Below, one piece after another: positions 17,898 through 27,097 of a DNA stretch of 64,000 nucleotides. The stretch lies in assembly GCA_020850355.1 (NCBI GenBank), contig JADZEX010000042.1, positions 1 to 64,000 of the forward strand, in the 5' to 3' direction. Within the stretch, counting starts at the first letter, position 1, and each line of letters starts with the position of its first letter. Below the pieces are notes generated by a model that was not told the DNA's origin, did no database searches, and saw only the letters and a list, made by a program, of their open reading frames with translations. Origin of the DNA: Fimbriimonadaceae bacterium (GTDB taxonomy: Bacteria > Armatimonadota > UBA10988). The translations under genes and the position numbers were made by a program.

Positions 17898-19034
17898 ATG
17901 CGGGGCTGTAGCGTGTTGCTGGTGGGGCTCTGGTGCGCGCTGGCCGGGGCGCAACCGCCCGCCGGCCGCGAGGGGATCCTTGTGCCGCGGGCGGTGGGCG
18001 TGGCCAACCTGGCCGGCGACTTCGCGGCGGCCCGCGAGCGCGCGCTGGTCGACGCCAAGCGGAACGCCGTCGAAGCAGCGCTGGGGGTGATGGTCAAGAG
18101 CGAGACCAAGGTCGAGCTGTACGAGCTGGTCGCCGACCAGGCCCAGGTTGAGAGCCGCGAGGGGGTCGTCTTCGATGACCAGATCCTCGAAGAGAAGCGC
18201 GACGACGCGGCGCAGGCGGTCTATGTCACGATTCGCTGCCGCGTCGCCAGTCGCCCGCTGATCGCGCAACTCGAGCAGGGCTTCCCGCAGGTCTACGCGG
18301 CCATTGAGAAGCCCCGCCTGGCGGTGGTGCTGGCGGAAACGGGCGGACAGCGGATCGGCACCGGGCTGGTGCAGCAGTTGCTGCAGGCCGGGCTGGAGGT
18401 GGTCGACAAGCAGCAGATCGACGCGCTGGGCGACGCCGACCAGGTAGCCCAGGCGGCCGCCGGCAATCCGGCGGCGATGGCCTGGCTGGTCGGGCAGGCC
18501 AAGAGCAACCTGAATGTCGAGCTGCTGCTGGTTGGCCGGGCCGACGGCACCGCCGGGGCCGCCAGCGCCGAGGTCCGGGTGGTCAACACCTGGGACGCCC
18601 GGATCATCGCCGCCGGCCAGGCTCAGGGCGCCGACGCCGCGGCGGTGGTGCGTGGCCTGCTGCCCGGCGGCGCCGAGCAGCGCGACCTGCTGGGCCAGAT
18701 GCTGGCGACCTGGGTGACCCAGCCGACGACCATCACGCTGACGCTCAGCAAGGCCAGCTTCCAGCAGGTGCGCGACCTGCTCAGCGGGTTGGAGCCCTTC
18801 CGGCGCCCGCGCACCGTCGACTTCACCAGGCCAGCCGAGTCCAGCCGCCTGCCGATCGTCGGCGAGGCGATTCGGCGCAGCTTCAGCCCGGCCGTCAGCC
18901 TGGTCGAGATCCGCACGCCGCTCCGCCGGTCGGCGGCAATCGACGCCGTCAGCGAACTCGTCGGACAGCTCGGCTTCAGCATCACCAACGTCGACGGCTT
19001 GCGGATCAACGCCGCGCCGGCGCCGCCGACCTGA
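17898..19034 (+). CDS. Secreted protein with a FlgT N-terminal-like domain
   Basis: A 378-residue exported protein. After a signal peptide (about 18 residues), the segment GVANLAGDFAAARERALVDAKRNAVEAALGVMV matches the pattern of FlgT/LPP20-like N-terminal domains. It continues with a VESREGVVFDDQILEEKRD-type stretch and VYVTIRCRVA. A middle domain (about 135-260) resembles the TolB-N/CsgG-like alpha/beta fold that follows in FlgT-type proteins. The C-terminus has two repeats of about 65 residues beginning TITLTLSKASFQQVRDLL and AVSLVEIRTPL. No other flagellar gene is in the window, so a flagellar role is not supported. Envelope localisation is the safest statement. Confidence 0.55.
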   Translation: MRGCSVLLVGLWCALAGAQPPAGREGILVPRAVGVANLAGDFAAARERALVDAKRNAVEAALGVMVKSETKVELYELVADQAQVESREGVVFDDQILEEKRDDAAQAVYVTIRCRVASRPLIAQLEQGFPQVYAAIEKPRLAVVLAETGGQRIGTGLVQQLLQAGLEVVDKQQIDALGDADQVAQAAAGNPAAMAWLVGQAKSNLNVELLLVGRADGTAGAASAEVRVVNTWDARIIAAGQAQGADAAAVVRGLLPGGAEQRDLLGQMLATWVTQPTTITLTLSKASFQQVRDLLSGLEPFRRPRTVDFTRPAESSRLPIVGEAIRRSFSPAVSLVEIRTPLRRSAAIDAVSELVGQLGFSITNVDGLRINAAPAPPT

Positions 19035-19046
19035 GGCGAGCCTCGT

Positions 19047-19075
19047 TTGACGATCCGCCGTCGCGGGCCTATGAT
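19047..19075 (+). promoter_or_regulatory. Promoter of the adenine deaminase gene
   Basis: TTGACG at 19047-19052, 17-base spacer, TATGAT at 19070-19075. This is one of the best promoters in the window. Transcription would start near 19082, three bases before the first candidate start codon (19085) and about twelve before the second (19094), so the message has almost no leader. Confidence 0.6.
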
Positions 19076-19084
19076 GCCGCCAGG

Positions 19085-20803
19085 ATGGTCCGCATGACGA
19101 AGTCCGAGCTGCTGGCGATCGCGCGCGGCGACCAACCCGCCGAGACGCTGCTACGCGGCGCCCGGCTGGTCAACGTGCTCTCGGGTGACGTCCACGAGGC
19201 CGACCTGGCGCTGGCTGGCGGCGTCGTGATCGGCTGGGGCGACTACACCGCGCACGAGGTGATCGACCTCGCTGGGGCCTGGGTCGCCCCGGGGCTGCTC
19301 GACGCGCATGTCCACATCGAGAGCTCCCTGCTGAGCGTCGGCGAGTTCGCCCGGGCCGTCGCGGTGCGTGGCACGACGGGCGCCTTTGTGGATCCCCACG
19401 AGGTCGCCAACGTCTGCGGGCTGCCGGGCCTGGAGTATGTCCTGGCAGCGGCGGCGGCGGTGCCGTTGGACCTCTGGGTGAACGTCCCGAGCTGCGTCCC
19501 GGCCTCGCCGATGGACGACCCCGGCGCCGTGCTCGACGCCGCTGCCGTGGCGGATCTGCTGGGCCGGCCGGGCGTTCTCGGGCTGGCCGAGATGATGAAC
19601 TTCCCGGGCACCATCGCCGGCGACCCCGAGATCCTGGCGAAGCTGGCCGCCGCCGGCTCACGGCCAATCGACGGCCACGCGCCGGGGATTCGGGGGCGGC
19701 AGATCATGGCCTACAGCCTGGCCGGCCCCGAATCCGACCACGAGTGTACCTCGCCTGAGGAGGCCCTGGAACGGGTCCGGGCGGGCTGCTACCTGTTCGT
19801 GCGGGAGGGCTCGGCGACCCGCAACCTGGCGGCGCTGCTGGCCGTCTTGACGCCGGCCAACGCCCGTCGGCTGTGCTTCTGCTGCGACGACATCCAGTCG
19901 GCCGACCTGCTGCGCGATGGGCACCTCGACCGGATCGTGCGGCTGGCGATCGGGCTGGGCGTCGATCCCGTGGTGGCGGTTCAGATGGCCACCCTCAACA
20001 CCGCCGAGCGCTTCCGGGTGGCCGACCGGGTCGGCAGCCTGGCGCCAGGGCGGCAGGCCGACCTGGTGATCCTCGACGACTTGACCACCTTCCAGGTCCG
20101 CGAGACCTGGAAGGCCGGCCGCCGCATCGCGACTGCCGGCGCGGCGCTGTTCGAAGCGCCAGCGGTCAGCGATGCGCCGCTCCGGGAGACGGTGCGACTG
20201 CGGCCGCTCACCGCCGAGACCTTCCGCCTGCCCTGGGACGGCGGGCCGGTGAAGGTGATCGAGGTCTATCCCAGCCTGATCCTGACGGGCCAGCAGACGG
20301 CCCTCCCGCGACTGGTCGACGGCCAGATCGTCAGCGACCCGGACCGCGATCTGCTGCTCGCGGCCTGCCTCGAGCGGCACCGCAGCAGCGGCCTGGTGGG
20401 GCTCGGCCTGGTCACCGGGTTCGGCCTGCAGCGCGGTGCCCTGGCCTCGACGGTCGGCCACGACAGCCACAACATCACCGTCGTCGGGGTCACCGACCGG
20501 GCGATGCGGCGGGCGGTTGAGGCCATCGTCAACGTCGGCGGCGGGCTGGCCGTGGCCACCGACGACGAGCTGCTGGCGCTGCTGCCGCTTCCCCTGGCGG
20601 GGCTGATGAGCGACCAGCCGGTGGCGACCGTGGCAGCCGGCTGCGAGGCGCTGCACGCCGCCGCGCAGGCCCTCGGCACGACGCTGCCCGACCCCTTCAT
20701 GACCCTCTCGTTCATCTCGCTGAGCGTGATCCCCGCGCTACGGCTGACTCCGCGCGGGCTGGTCGACGTCGGCCAGTTCCGCCTGGTGCCGCTGGGCGCC
20801 TAA
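19085..20803 (+). CDS. ade: Adenine deaminase
   Basis: Deaminates adenine to hypoxanthine in purine salvage. The 572-residue amidohydrolase has the metal motif HVHIESS near residue 76, [12 protein letters not shown], the central Glu of [17 protein letters not shown] and [11 protein letters not shown]. The C-terminal adenine deaminase domain carries [28 protein letters not shown] and a closing [20 protein letters not shown]. Length matches the family. The start may be ATG 19085 or ATG 19094; the promoter 10 bases upstream favours a very short leader. No other purine salvage gene is adjacent. The gene ends 62 bases before ftsH. Confidence 0.93.
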   Translation: MVRMTKSELLAIARGDQPAETLLRGARLVNVLSGDVHEADLALAGGVVIGWGDYTAHEVIDLAGAWVAPGLLDAHVHIESSLLSVGEFARAVAVRGTTGAFVDPHEVANVCGLPGLEYVLAAAAAVPLDLWVNVPSCVPASPMDDPGAVLDAAAVADLLGRPGVLGLAEMMNFPGTIAGDPEILAKLAAAGSRPIDGHAPGIRGRQIMAYSLAGPESDHECTSPEEALERVRAGCYLFVREGSATRNLAALLAVLTPANARRLCFCCDDIQSADLLRDGHLDRIVRLAIGLGVDPVVAVQMATLNTAERFRVADRVGSLAPGRQADLVILDDLTTFQVRETWKAGRRIATAGAALFEAPAVSDAPLRETVRLRPLTAETFRLPWDGGPVKVIEVYPSLILTGQQTALPRLVDGQIVSDPDRDLLLAACLERHRSSGLVGLGLVTGFGLQRGALASTVGHDSHNITVVGVTDRAMRRAVEAIVNVGGGLAVATDDELLALLPLPLAGLMSDQPVATVAAGCEALHAAAQALGTTLPDPFMTLSFISLSVIPALRLTPRGLVDVGQFRLVPLGA

Positions 20804-20865
20804 GCCGGAGCGGACAATCGGACGCCGGCGGGGCAAGATACCGGCGGAAGTGGAGTGCGTACCTC

Positions 20866-22752
20866 GTGTCGAACCAGCCGAACCCGCGCCCGGGCCAGCC
20901 CGAGGGCGGGCCGCTGCGCCAAATGGCGATCTGGCCGCTGCTGATCCTGGTGATGGCCTTGGTGGTGCTGTATGCCAACAGCGTCAACCAGGCCGGTACC
21001 CCGCTGGTCGACTACAGCACGCTCGTCGAGCGCGTCGAAGCGGGACAGGTCACCGAGGCGACCATCCTCGACCGCAGCATCGAGGCCAAGTGGCGCGATC
21101 CGGCACGGCCGGAACGGACCGAGCCGGCGAAGTTCCAGGTCAACCGCCCAACTGGCGAGCTGGACCGCGACCTGCCGACGCTGCTGGACGCCAACAACGT
21201 CACCTTCCGCTTCAAAACGACCTCGCAGTTCGCCTCCACGCTCTACCTGCTGGGGCTGTTCACCGTGATGATCCTGATCGTCACGATGGTGATGCGCCGC
21301 GCCAATCCGGCCGAGCGGGCGATGGCTTTCGGCAAGGCCCGCGCGCGGCAGTACGTCGAGCGGGACATCAAGACCAGTTTCGAGGACATCGCCGGGATCG
21401 ACGAGGCGCGGGCCGAGCTGGTGGAGATTGTCGAGTACCTCCGCACGCCCGAGAAGTTCCGCCGCCTGGGTGGGCGGATCCCGAAAGGCGTGCTGTTGGT
21501 CGGCGCCCCCGGCACCGGCAAGACTTTGCTGGCGAAGGCCGTCGCGGGGGAGGCCAAGGTGCCGTTCTTCAGCCTCAGCGGCAGCGACTTCGTCGAGTTG
21601 TACGTCGGCGTCGGCGCCAGCCGGGTGCGTGACCTCTTCCGCCAGGCCCAACAGCACTCGCCGTGCATTGTCTTCATCGACGAGCTGGACGCCCTGGGCA
21701 AAGCGCGGGGGCAGGCCGTGATCGGTGGCGGGCACGACGAGCGCGAGCAGACGCTGAACCAGTTGCTGGTCGAAATGGACGGCTTCGACTCGGCCAGCAG
21801 TGTGATCTTGATGGCCGCCACCAACCGCCCCGAGATCCTCGACCCCGCGCTGCTGCGGCCCGGCCGGTTCGACCGGCAGGTGATGATCCAGGCGCCCGAC
21901 CTGGCCGGCCGCGAGGCGATTCTGCGGGTCCACATCCGCAACGTCAAACACGACCCGCAGCTCGAACTGCGGCGGTTGGCCGCCCGCACGCCCGGCTTCG
22001 TCGGGGCCGATCTCGCCAACGTGGTCAACGAGGGCGCCCTGCTGGCGGCGCGCCGCGATCACCAGCACGTCCTGTTCGAGGACTTCGACGAAGCGATCGA
22101 CCGCGTGGCGATTGGCCTGGAGCGGCGCTCGCAGGTGATCACCGAGGACGAGAAGCGGATCTTCGCCGTTCACGAGGCCGGCCACGCCGTCGTGGCGACC
22201 TTCGCGGAACACGCCGATCCGGTCCACAAGGTCAGCATCATCCCCCGTGGGCTGACCGGCGGGGTGACCTGGTTCGCGCCGGCCAACGACCGGCATGTCT
22301 GGACCGAGGCCCAGTTGCGCGACCAGATGGCCTGCCTGCTGGGCGGCCGGGTGGCCGAGCAGGAAGTCCTCGGCACGGCCAGCAGTGGCGCCTCGAACGA
22401 CATCCAGCGGGTCACCCACCTGGCGCAGTCGATGATCGTCGAGCTGGGCATGTCGGCCGACCTGGGACCCATCAACTACGACCATGGGAGCGCCCGGCGC
22501 GACCCGTTCGGCTTCCCGCTGACGCTGCAACGGGCGGTCAGCGAGTCGACCGCGCAGCAGATCGACGCCGAGGTGCGGCGACTGGTGGAGGAAGCCGAGC
22601 AGCGGGCGCGGAAGATGCTGGTGGCCCACCGCGCGGAGCTCGACGCCTTGACAGCCCGGCTGCTGGAGGTCGAGACCGTCGACCGCGACGAACTGCGCCA
22701 CGTGTTGGGTCTGCCGCCGATCGACGAGGCGGCCGAGTTGGCTGTCGGGTGA
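20866..22752 (+). CDS. ftsH: ATP-dependent zinc metalloprotease FtsH
   Basis: Membrane-anchored hexameric AAA+ protease that degrades damaged membrane proteins and regulatory substrates. The 628-residue product has transmembrane helices at about 21-38 and 125-143 around a periplasmic segment, Walker A GAPGTGKT (213-220), Walker [10 protein letters not shown] (268-276), the second region of homology [20 protein letters not shown] (318-337), zinc motif HEAGH (436-440) and the third ligand Asp in SGASNDIQR. The start is GTG 20866. Length is normal. In diderms FtsH often limits LpxC turnover and so controls lipid A; the lipid A block here is 10 kb away. Confidence 0.95.
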   Translation: MSNQPNPRPGQPEGGPLRQMAIWPLLILVMALVVLYANSVNQAGTPLVDYSTLVERVEAGQVTEATILDRSIEAKWRDPARPERTEPAKFQVNRPTGELDRDLPTLLDANNVTFRFKTTSQFASTLYLLGLFTVMILIVTMVMRRANPAERAMAFGKARARQYVERDIKTSFEDIAGIDEARAELVEIVEYLRTPEKFRRLGGRIPKGVLLVGAPGTGKTLLAKAVAGEAKVPFFSLSGSDFVELYVGVGASRVRDLFRQAQQHSPCIVFIDELDALGKARGQAVIGGGHDEREQTLNQLLVEMDGFDSASSVILMAATNRPEILDPALLRPGRFDRQVMIQAPDLAGREAILRVHIRNVKHDPQLELRRLAARTPGFVGADLANVVNEGALLAARRDHQHVLFEDFDEAIDRVAIGLERRSQVITEDEKRIFAVHEAGHAVVATFAEHADPVHKVSIIPRGLTGGVTWFAPANDRHVWTEAQLRDQMACLLGGRVAEQEVLGTASSGASNDIQRVTHLAQSMIVELGMSADLGPINYDHGSARRDPFGFPLTLQRAVSESTAQQIDAEVRRLVEEAEQRARKMLVAHRAELDALTARLLEVETVDRDELRHVLGLPPIDEAAELAVG

Positions 22753-22779
22753 GCCCAAGGCGCCCGGCGGGAGGGCGCC

Positions 22780-25700
22780 ATGTGGCTCTGGCGGACCGCG
22801 CTGCTGACGCTGCTGCTGCTCCCAGCGGCGGCGGCTGACCTCGATCACGACGGCCTCAGCGACGAGCAGGAGGCGCTGCTGGGCAGCGATCCGGCCCACG
22901 CCGAGGTCTTCGAGACCATCCACGACGACCGCTCGCGGGCCGCTGGCGACCGCACCGTCAGCGACGACCCGCGTCGCGACATCACCACCGTCGCGGTCGC
23001 CCCGGTCGGCGGGCAGCGCTTCATCTGGCGGATCACCTTCGCCGCGGACTACCAGCCCCACAGCGTGCTGCACCTTTATCTGGATGTTGACGGCGACCCC
23101 CGGACCGGGCGGCAGAACGGCACTGGCACCGACGCGATGCTCTCGCAGACCGACGGCGCGCCACACTCGTCGGGCTTCGCCGCGACGGGTGAACAAGGCG
23201 CCGGACCGGCGGCGCGGTTGGTGGTGGCTGGGCCGCAGGTCTACCTCAGCGGCGACTTGCCGCTGCGGCAACTCGCCGGCCGGTCACGCTACCGGCTGAT
23301 GGTTCTCTCCGAGCAGCTCGACCCGCACACCGCCGCGGATCAGACGGTCTGGTTGGAGGTCGACGCCCCGCCCGCCAGCCCGCGGCCGTTGCCCAAGCTG
23401 GACAGCGACCGGACCAGCGACGAGGGCTTCCGCCCGTTCCGCGGCCTGCCGCAGATCCTGGCGCTCCAGGAGCGCTCCGGCACCGTGGCGGTGAGCATCC
23501 GTCAGGCCCAGCTCAGCGGCTTTGTCGAGGACACCTTCACCGAGTACCGCGGCGTGGCGGCGGTGCGGCGGGGTGGGGTGGGCTCCAGCGTCAGCTTCCC
23601 CATCCCGCGGGCCGGGCGCTATTGGCTGGGCGTCCAACAGTACGACGGACCCGGCGCCGAAGTCTTCGCGGTGCTGCACAACGACCGGCCGCTCGGCTAT
23701 GTCAGCGGCACCGCCGACTGCCGTGACCTGGTGCTCCACGGCAGCCTGCAACCGGTGGTGCTGCAGGCCGGCGACCAGATCACCCTGCGCCTGGCGGCGG
23801 CGGCCGGCGAGAGCCGCTTGGAAGAACTGCTGCTGCTGCCGGCGGCTCCGCCGGTCTGGCAGCCACGCTACGAGATCCGCCACACGACGCTGTGGGCCGA
23901 CCAACTGACCTTCACCACGACCTGGCCGGTGGCTGCGGAGATCCGCCTCCGCGACCGCAGCGGCAAGCTGACCACGGTCGTCGAGGAGCGGGCCACCCAG
24001 AACCACCGGGTCGCCCTGACGGCGGCGCAAGCGGCGGTGATCGCGGCGCGCACGCCGGGTGGTCAGACGGTCCTGAGCAAGTCGCTGACGGTCCAGCCGC
24101 GACACCCGGCCGCGGCCAAGGGCGCCGGCGCGGCCCGGCGCAGCGTGCCCCTGACGCTCTCCGCGGGCGGGCCGTTGCCGGCGGTCGGCTGGCCGGTCAC
24201 CAGCGGCGTGCCGCTGCCGCCGGGCGACTGGTGGGCCGGCCAGGACGGCGCGCGCCTGCTCGGCGATGGGCAGGTGATCGACGCCCAGTGCGACCCGACG
24301 GTCTGGTGGCCGGACGGCTCGGTGCGCTGGCTGCTGTTACGCTTCACGGCCCGCCCGCGGGTGCAGCGGTACGTGCTGGAGTATGGCCGGCAAGTCGCCG
24401 ACCGCCTGCCCGCGGCGCCCTGGCCGCCCGGCGCGACGGCGCGCTACGGCCACCTCGGCGTCACCGCCGCCGGGATCGGCTACGATCTGAACGGCGACCA
24501 GGAGCTTGGTGCCGACGAGTTGACGGTCGACCTGCGGCATGGTGGGCTGGCCTTCGACGGCGCCGACCGGGGCGGTCCGGCGCCGGTCACCGCGCGGCGC
24601 CAGGAGTTCGGCGCCGCGCGCGGGCGGGTGGTGGTCAGCGGCACCACCACACCCGACGCCGCCCAGTTCGGCTGGGAGCTGGACGCCGAGTTGTTCGCCG
24701 AGGTGCCGGTGGTGCGGCTCTACCACACCATCACCAACGCCGATCCGCGACAGCTCTTCAGCACACTGCGCCGCTGGAGCCTGCCCCTGACGCTACGCGG
24801 GGCGACCGCGCAGTTGGGCGACGCCGCGGGCCAGCCGGGCAGCGGCCTGTCCCTGCGGCAGGTCGACGACACCCGCTATGAGCTGCAGCGCGGCGGCCAG
24901 GCGGCCGGGAGCGGGCACCGTGCCGCCGGCTGGGCAGCGGTCGACCTGCCCGGCGGTCCGGCGGCGGTGATCCCGCGGGCCTTCTGGCAGCACTGGCCGA
25001 AGGGCCTGGCCGTCGACGCCCAGGGCGTCCGGCTGGACCTCTTGCCCGACATCCGCGACGTCGCCTACGGGACCGACTGGTACGACCCCAAGAAGCCCGA
25101 CCACCGGCTCTACTACTGTTTCGAGAAGGGCGCCTACAAGCTCAAGCTGGGCTGCTCGAAGCGGCAGGAGCTGTGGCTGACCTGGGGCATCGCCCCGGCG
25201 GTCGCGGCGGCCCTGGTTGAGCAGCCGCCGCTGCTGGTGGCCAGCCCGGCCTGGTACCAGCAAAGCCGGGCCTTCGGCGAGATCAGCATCAACACGCAGC
25301 AGGTCTACCCGAGCTACGAACCGGCCATGGACCGGGCGCTGGACGCCTACCTGGCCTCGCGCGAGCAACTGCGTGAGTACGGCTTCCTGAACTTCGGCGA
25401 CTGGTACGGCGAGCGGGGCACCAACTGGGGCAATATCGAGTACGACACGCAGCACGCCATGCTGATGCAGTTCGCCCGCGGCGGCCAGCGCCGCTGGTTC
25501 GATGTCGCCGAGCAGGCCGAGCGGCACAACATGGATGTCGACACGGTCTGGGCCGGCCCCAACGCTGGCCTGGTCTACGCCCATTGCCTGGGCCACGTGG
25601 GCCATTACCTGTCCCAGCCCGTCGGCCAGGAGGGCACCGCCGGGGGCGGCTTCACCGCCAGCCACACCTGGTGTGAGGGCCACTGCGAGTACGCCGCGCT

Positions 25701-27087
25701 GACCGGCGACGAGCGCGCTCTGACCACCGCCCGGATGATCGCCGACGCCTATGCCCGCAAAACCGACGCCAACTACGACTACACCAACGGTCGTGACAGC
25801 GGCTGGCACCTGCTCTTCACGCTGGCGGTCTACGAGTACACCGGCGATCCCTACTACCTCAACTGCGCCCGGCTGATTGTCGACCGGGTCGTCGAGCGGC
25901 AGACGCCGAACGGCGGCTGGGACCGGATGATGGTGCCCGGCCACTGTCTCTGTGAGCCGCCCCGCCACCGCGGCGAGGCGGGCTTCATGGTCGGCGTGCT
26001 GCTCAGCGGGCTGAAGGCCTACCACCAGTTGGAGCCCGACCCGCGCATCCCGCCGCTGCTGTACCGGGCCTCGAAGTGGCTGATCCGCGATATGTGGACG
26101 CCGGCGGTGAAGGGCTTCCGGTACACCAGTTGCCCGCACAGCAGCGCCGGCGGGCCCTGGAGCAATCCCCTGCTGTTCGAGGGCATCGCCTACGCCAACC
26201 GCTTCCATCCCGATCCCGCGGTGGAGGAGGTCCTGCGGGTTGGCTGCGAGGCGGCCTATGCCAACATCAGCGCCTTTGGCAAGGGCTTCAGCCAGCAGTC
26301 GCGTTGCTCACCGCGCATCTTGTGGGACATGGAACGGCTCGCCGCCCGCGACCGCGCCCGTGGTCTGCCGACCGCCGACGCCGGCCCCGACCGGCAGTTG
26401 GCCGACGGAGCGGGCGACCGGATCACGCTCGACGGCACGCGCTCGCGGGACCTGGCGCCGGGCAAGCTGGTGCGTTACGAGTGGGATCTCGGCGACGGCC
26501 GGCGGCTGAGCGGAGCACGGGTCGTCGCCACCTTCGCCAAGGCGGGCAGCTACCCGGTGGTCCTAACGGTCACCGACAACGCCGGCCTGGCAGCCCGCGA
26601 CTCGCTCCTGGTGACGGTCGCCCCGGCCTGGGTCCGGGCGCTCGATCCGCGGAGCCTGACACGGATCGAGGCGGAGGCTTTCACGGCCCAGGGCGGCGGC
26701 GCGGTGCGGGTCGAGCGGGGCCGGATCGCCGCCAGCGGCGCGATGGTCACGGGTTGGCACGCCGAGTTGGGGCATTGGCTGGAGTGGACGCTGCCGGTGG
26801 CGGTAGCCGGGCGTTACCGCCTGGCGCTGCGCTACTGCAGCGACTCCCCGCAGCCGCGCCGCAAGGTGGAGCTGAACGGCCAGGTCCCGCGGCCCGACCT
26901 GGCCACGGCCGGCTTCGCCCGCACCGGCGGCTTCTGCACGGCCACCGACGACTGGCAACTGGCCCTGCTCGGCGGCGCCGAGCAACCCGTCACGCTGGAC
27001 CTGCCGGCAGGCCCGGCCCAACTCCGGCTGACCAACCTCGGCGACGGGATGGGCCTGGACTACCTGCTGCTGATCCGGCAGCCCTGA
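22780..27087 (+). CDS. Very large secreted PcRGLX/YetA-like glycan lyase-type protein with PKD and CBM modules
   Basis: A 1435-residue exported protein. Order of parts: signal peptide (1-19); a calcium-binding type-3-like motif (DLDHDGLSDEQEALLGSDP); an N-terminal beta domain with a DVDGDPRTGR loop; a region with a PA14-like look; a RIFT-barrel segment at about 460-560 (VPLTLSAGGPLPAVGWPVTSGVPLP and WWPDGSVRWLLLRF); a beta-sandwich; an alpha/alpha toroid at about 860-1180 (YGFLNFGDWYGERGTNWGNIEYDT, HTWCEGHCEYAALTGD); a PKD domain near 1200-1290; and a C-terminal CBM6/35-like domain. RIFT plus sandwich plus toroid is the architecture of the PcRGLX/YetA family, whose fungal member is an exo-rhamnogalacturonan lyase (PL26). 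Activity here is inferred from architecture. Confidence 0.72.
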   Translation: MWLWRTALLTLLLLPAAAADLDHDGLSDEQEALLGSDPAHAEVFETIHDDRSRAAGDRTVSDDPRRDITTVAVAPVGGQRFIWRITFAADYQPHSVLHLYLDVDGDPRTGRQNGTGTDAMLSQTDGAPHSSGFAATGEQGAGPAARLVVAGPQVYLSGDLPLRQLAGRSRYRLMVLSEQLDPHTAADQTVWLEVDAPPASPRPLPKLDSDRTSDEGFRPFRGLPQILALQERSGTVAVSIRQAQLSGFVEDTFTEYRGVAAVRRGGVGSSVSFPIPRAGRYWLGVQQYDGPGAEVFAVLHNDRPLGYVSGTADCRDLVLHGSLQPVVLQAGDQITLRLAAAAGESRLEELLLLPAAPPVWQPRYEIRHTTLWADQLTFTTTWPVAAEIRLRDRSGKLTTVVEERATQNHRVALTAAQAAVIAARTPGGQTVLSKSLTVQPRHPAAAKGAGAARRSVPLTLSAGGPLPAVGWPVTSGVPLPPGDWWAGQDGARLLGDGQVIDAQCDPTVWWPDGSVRWLLLRFTARPRVQRYVLEYGRQVADRLPAAPWPPGATARYGHLGVTAAGIGYDLNGDQELGADELTVDLRHGGLAFDGADRGGPAPVTARRQEFGAARGRVVVSGTTTPDAAQFGWELDAELFAEVPVVRLYHTITNADPRQLFSTLRRWSLPLTLRGATAQLGDAAGQPGSGLSLRQVDDTRYELQRGGQAAGSGHRAAGWAAVDLPGGPAAVIPRAFWQHWPKGLAVDAQGVRLDLLPDIRDVAYGTDWYDPKKPDHRLYYCFEKGAYKLKLGCSKRQELWLTWGIAPAVAAALVEQPPLLVASPAWYQQSRAFGEISINTQQVYPSYEPAMDRALDAYLASREQLREYGFLNFGDWYGERGTNWGNIEYDTQHAMLMQFARGGQRRWFDVAEQAERHNMDVDTVWAGPNAGLVYAHCLGHVGHYLSQPVGQEGTAGGGFTASHTWCEGHCEYAALTGDERALTTARMIADAYARKTDANYDYTNGRDSGWHLLFTLAVYEYTGDPYYLNCARLIVDRVVERQTPNGGWDRMMVPGHCLCEPPRHRGEAGFMVGVLLSGLKAYHQLEPDPRIPPLLYRASKWLIRDMWTPAVKGFRYTSCPHSSAGGPWSNPLLFEGIAYANRFHPDPAVEEVLRVGCEAAYANISAFGKGFSQQSRCSPRILWDMERLAARDRARGLPTADAGPDRQLADGAGDRITLDGTRSRDLAPGKLVRYEWDLGDGRRLSGARVVATFAKAGSYPVVLTVTDNAGLAARDSLLVTVAPAWVRALDPRSLTRIEAEAFTAQGGGAVRVERGRIAASGAMVTGWHAELGHWLEWTLPVAVAGRYRLALRYCSDSPQPRRKVELNGQVPRPDLATAGFARTGGFCTATDDWQLALLGGAEQPVTLDLPAGPAQLRLTNLGDGMGLDYLLLIRQP

Positions 27088-27097
27088 GCAGCGGCGG

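Noticed and set aside
17898-19034. Flagellar assembly role for the FlgT-like protein
   Set aside because: Only the N-terminal domain resembles FlgT, and no flagellar gene lies nearby. The same domain occurs in non-flagellar exported proteins.
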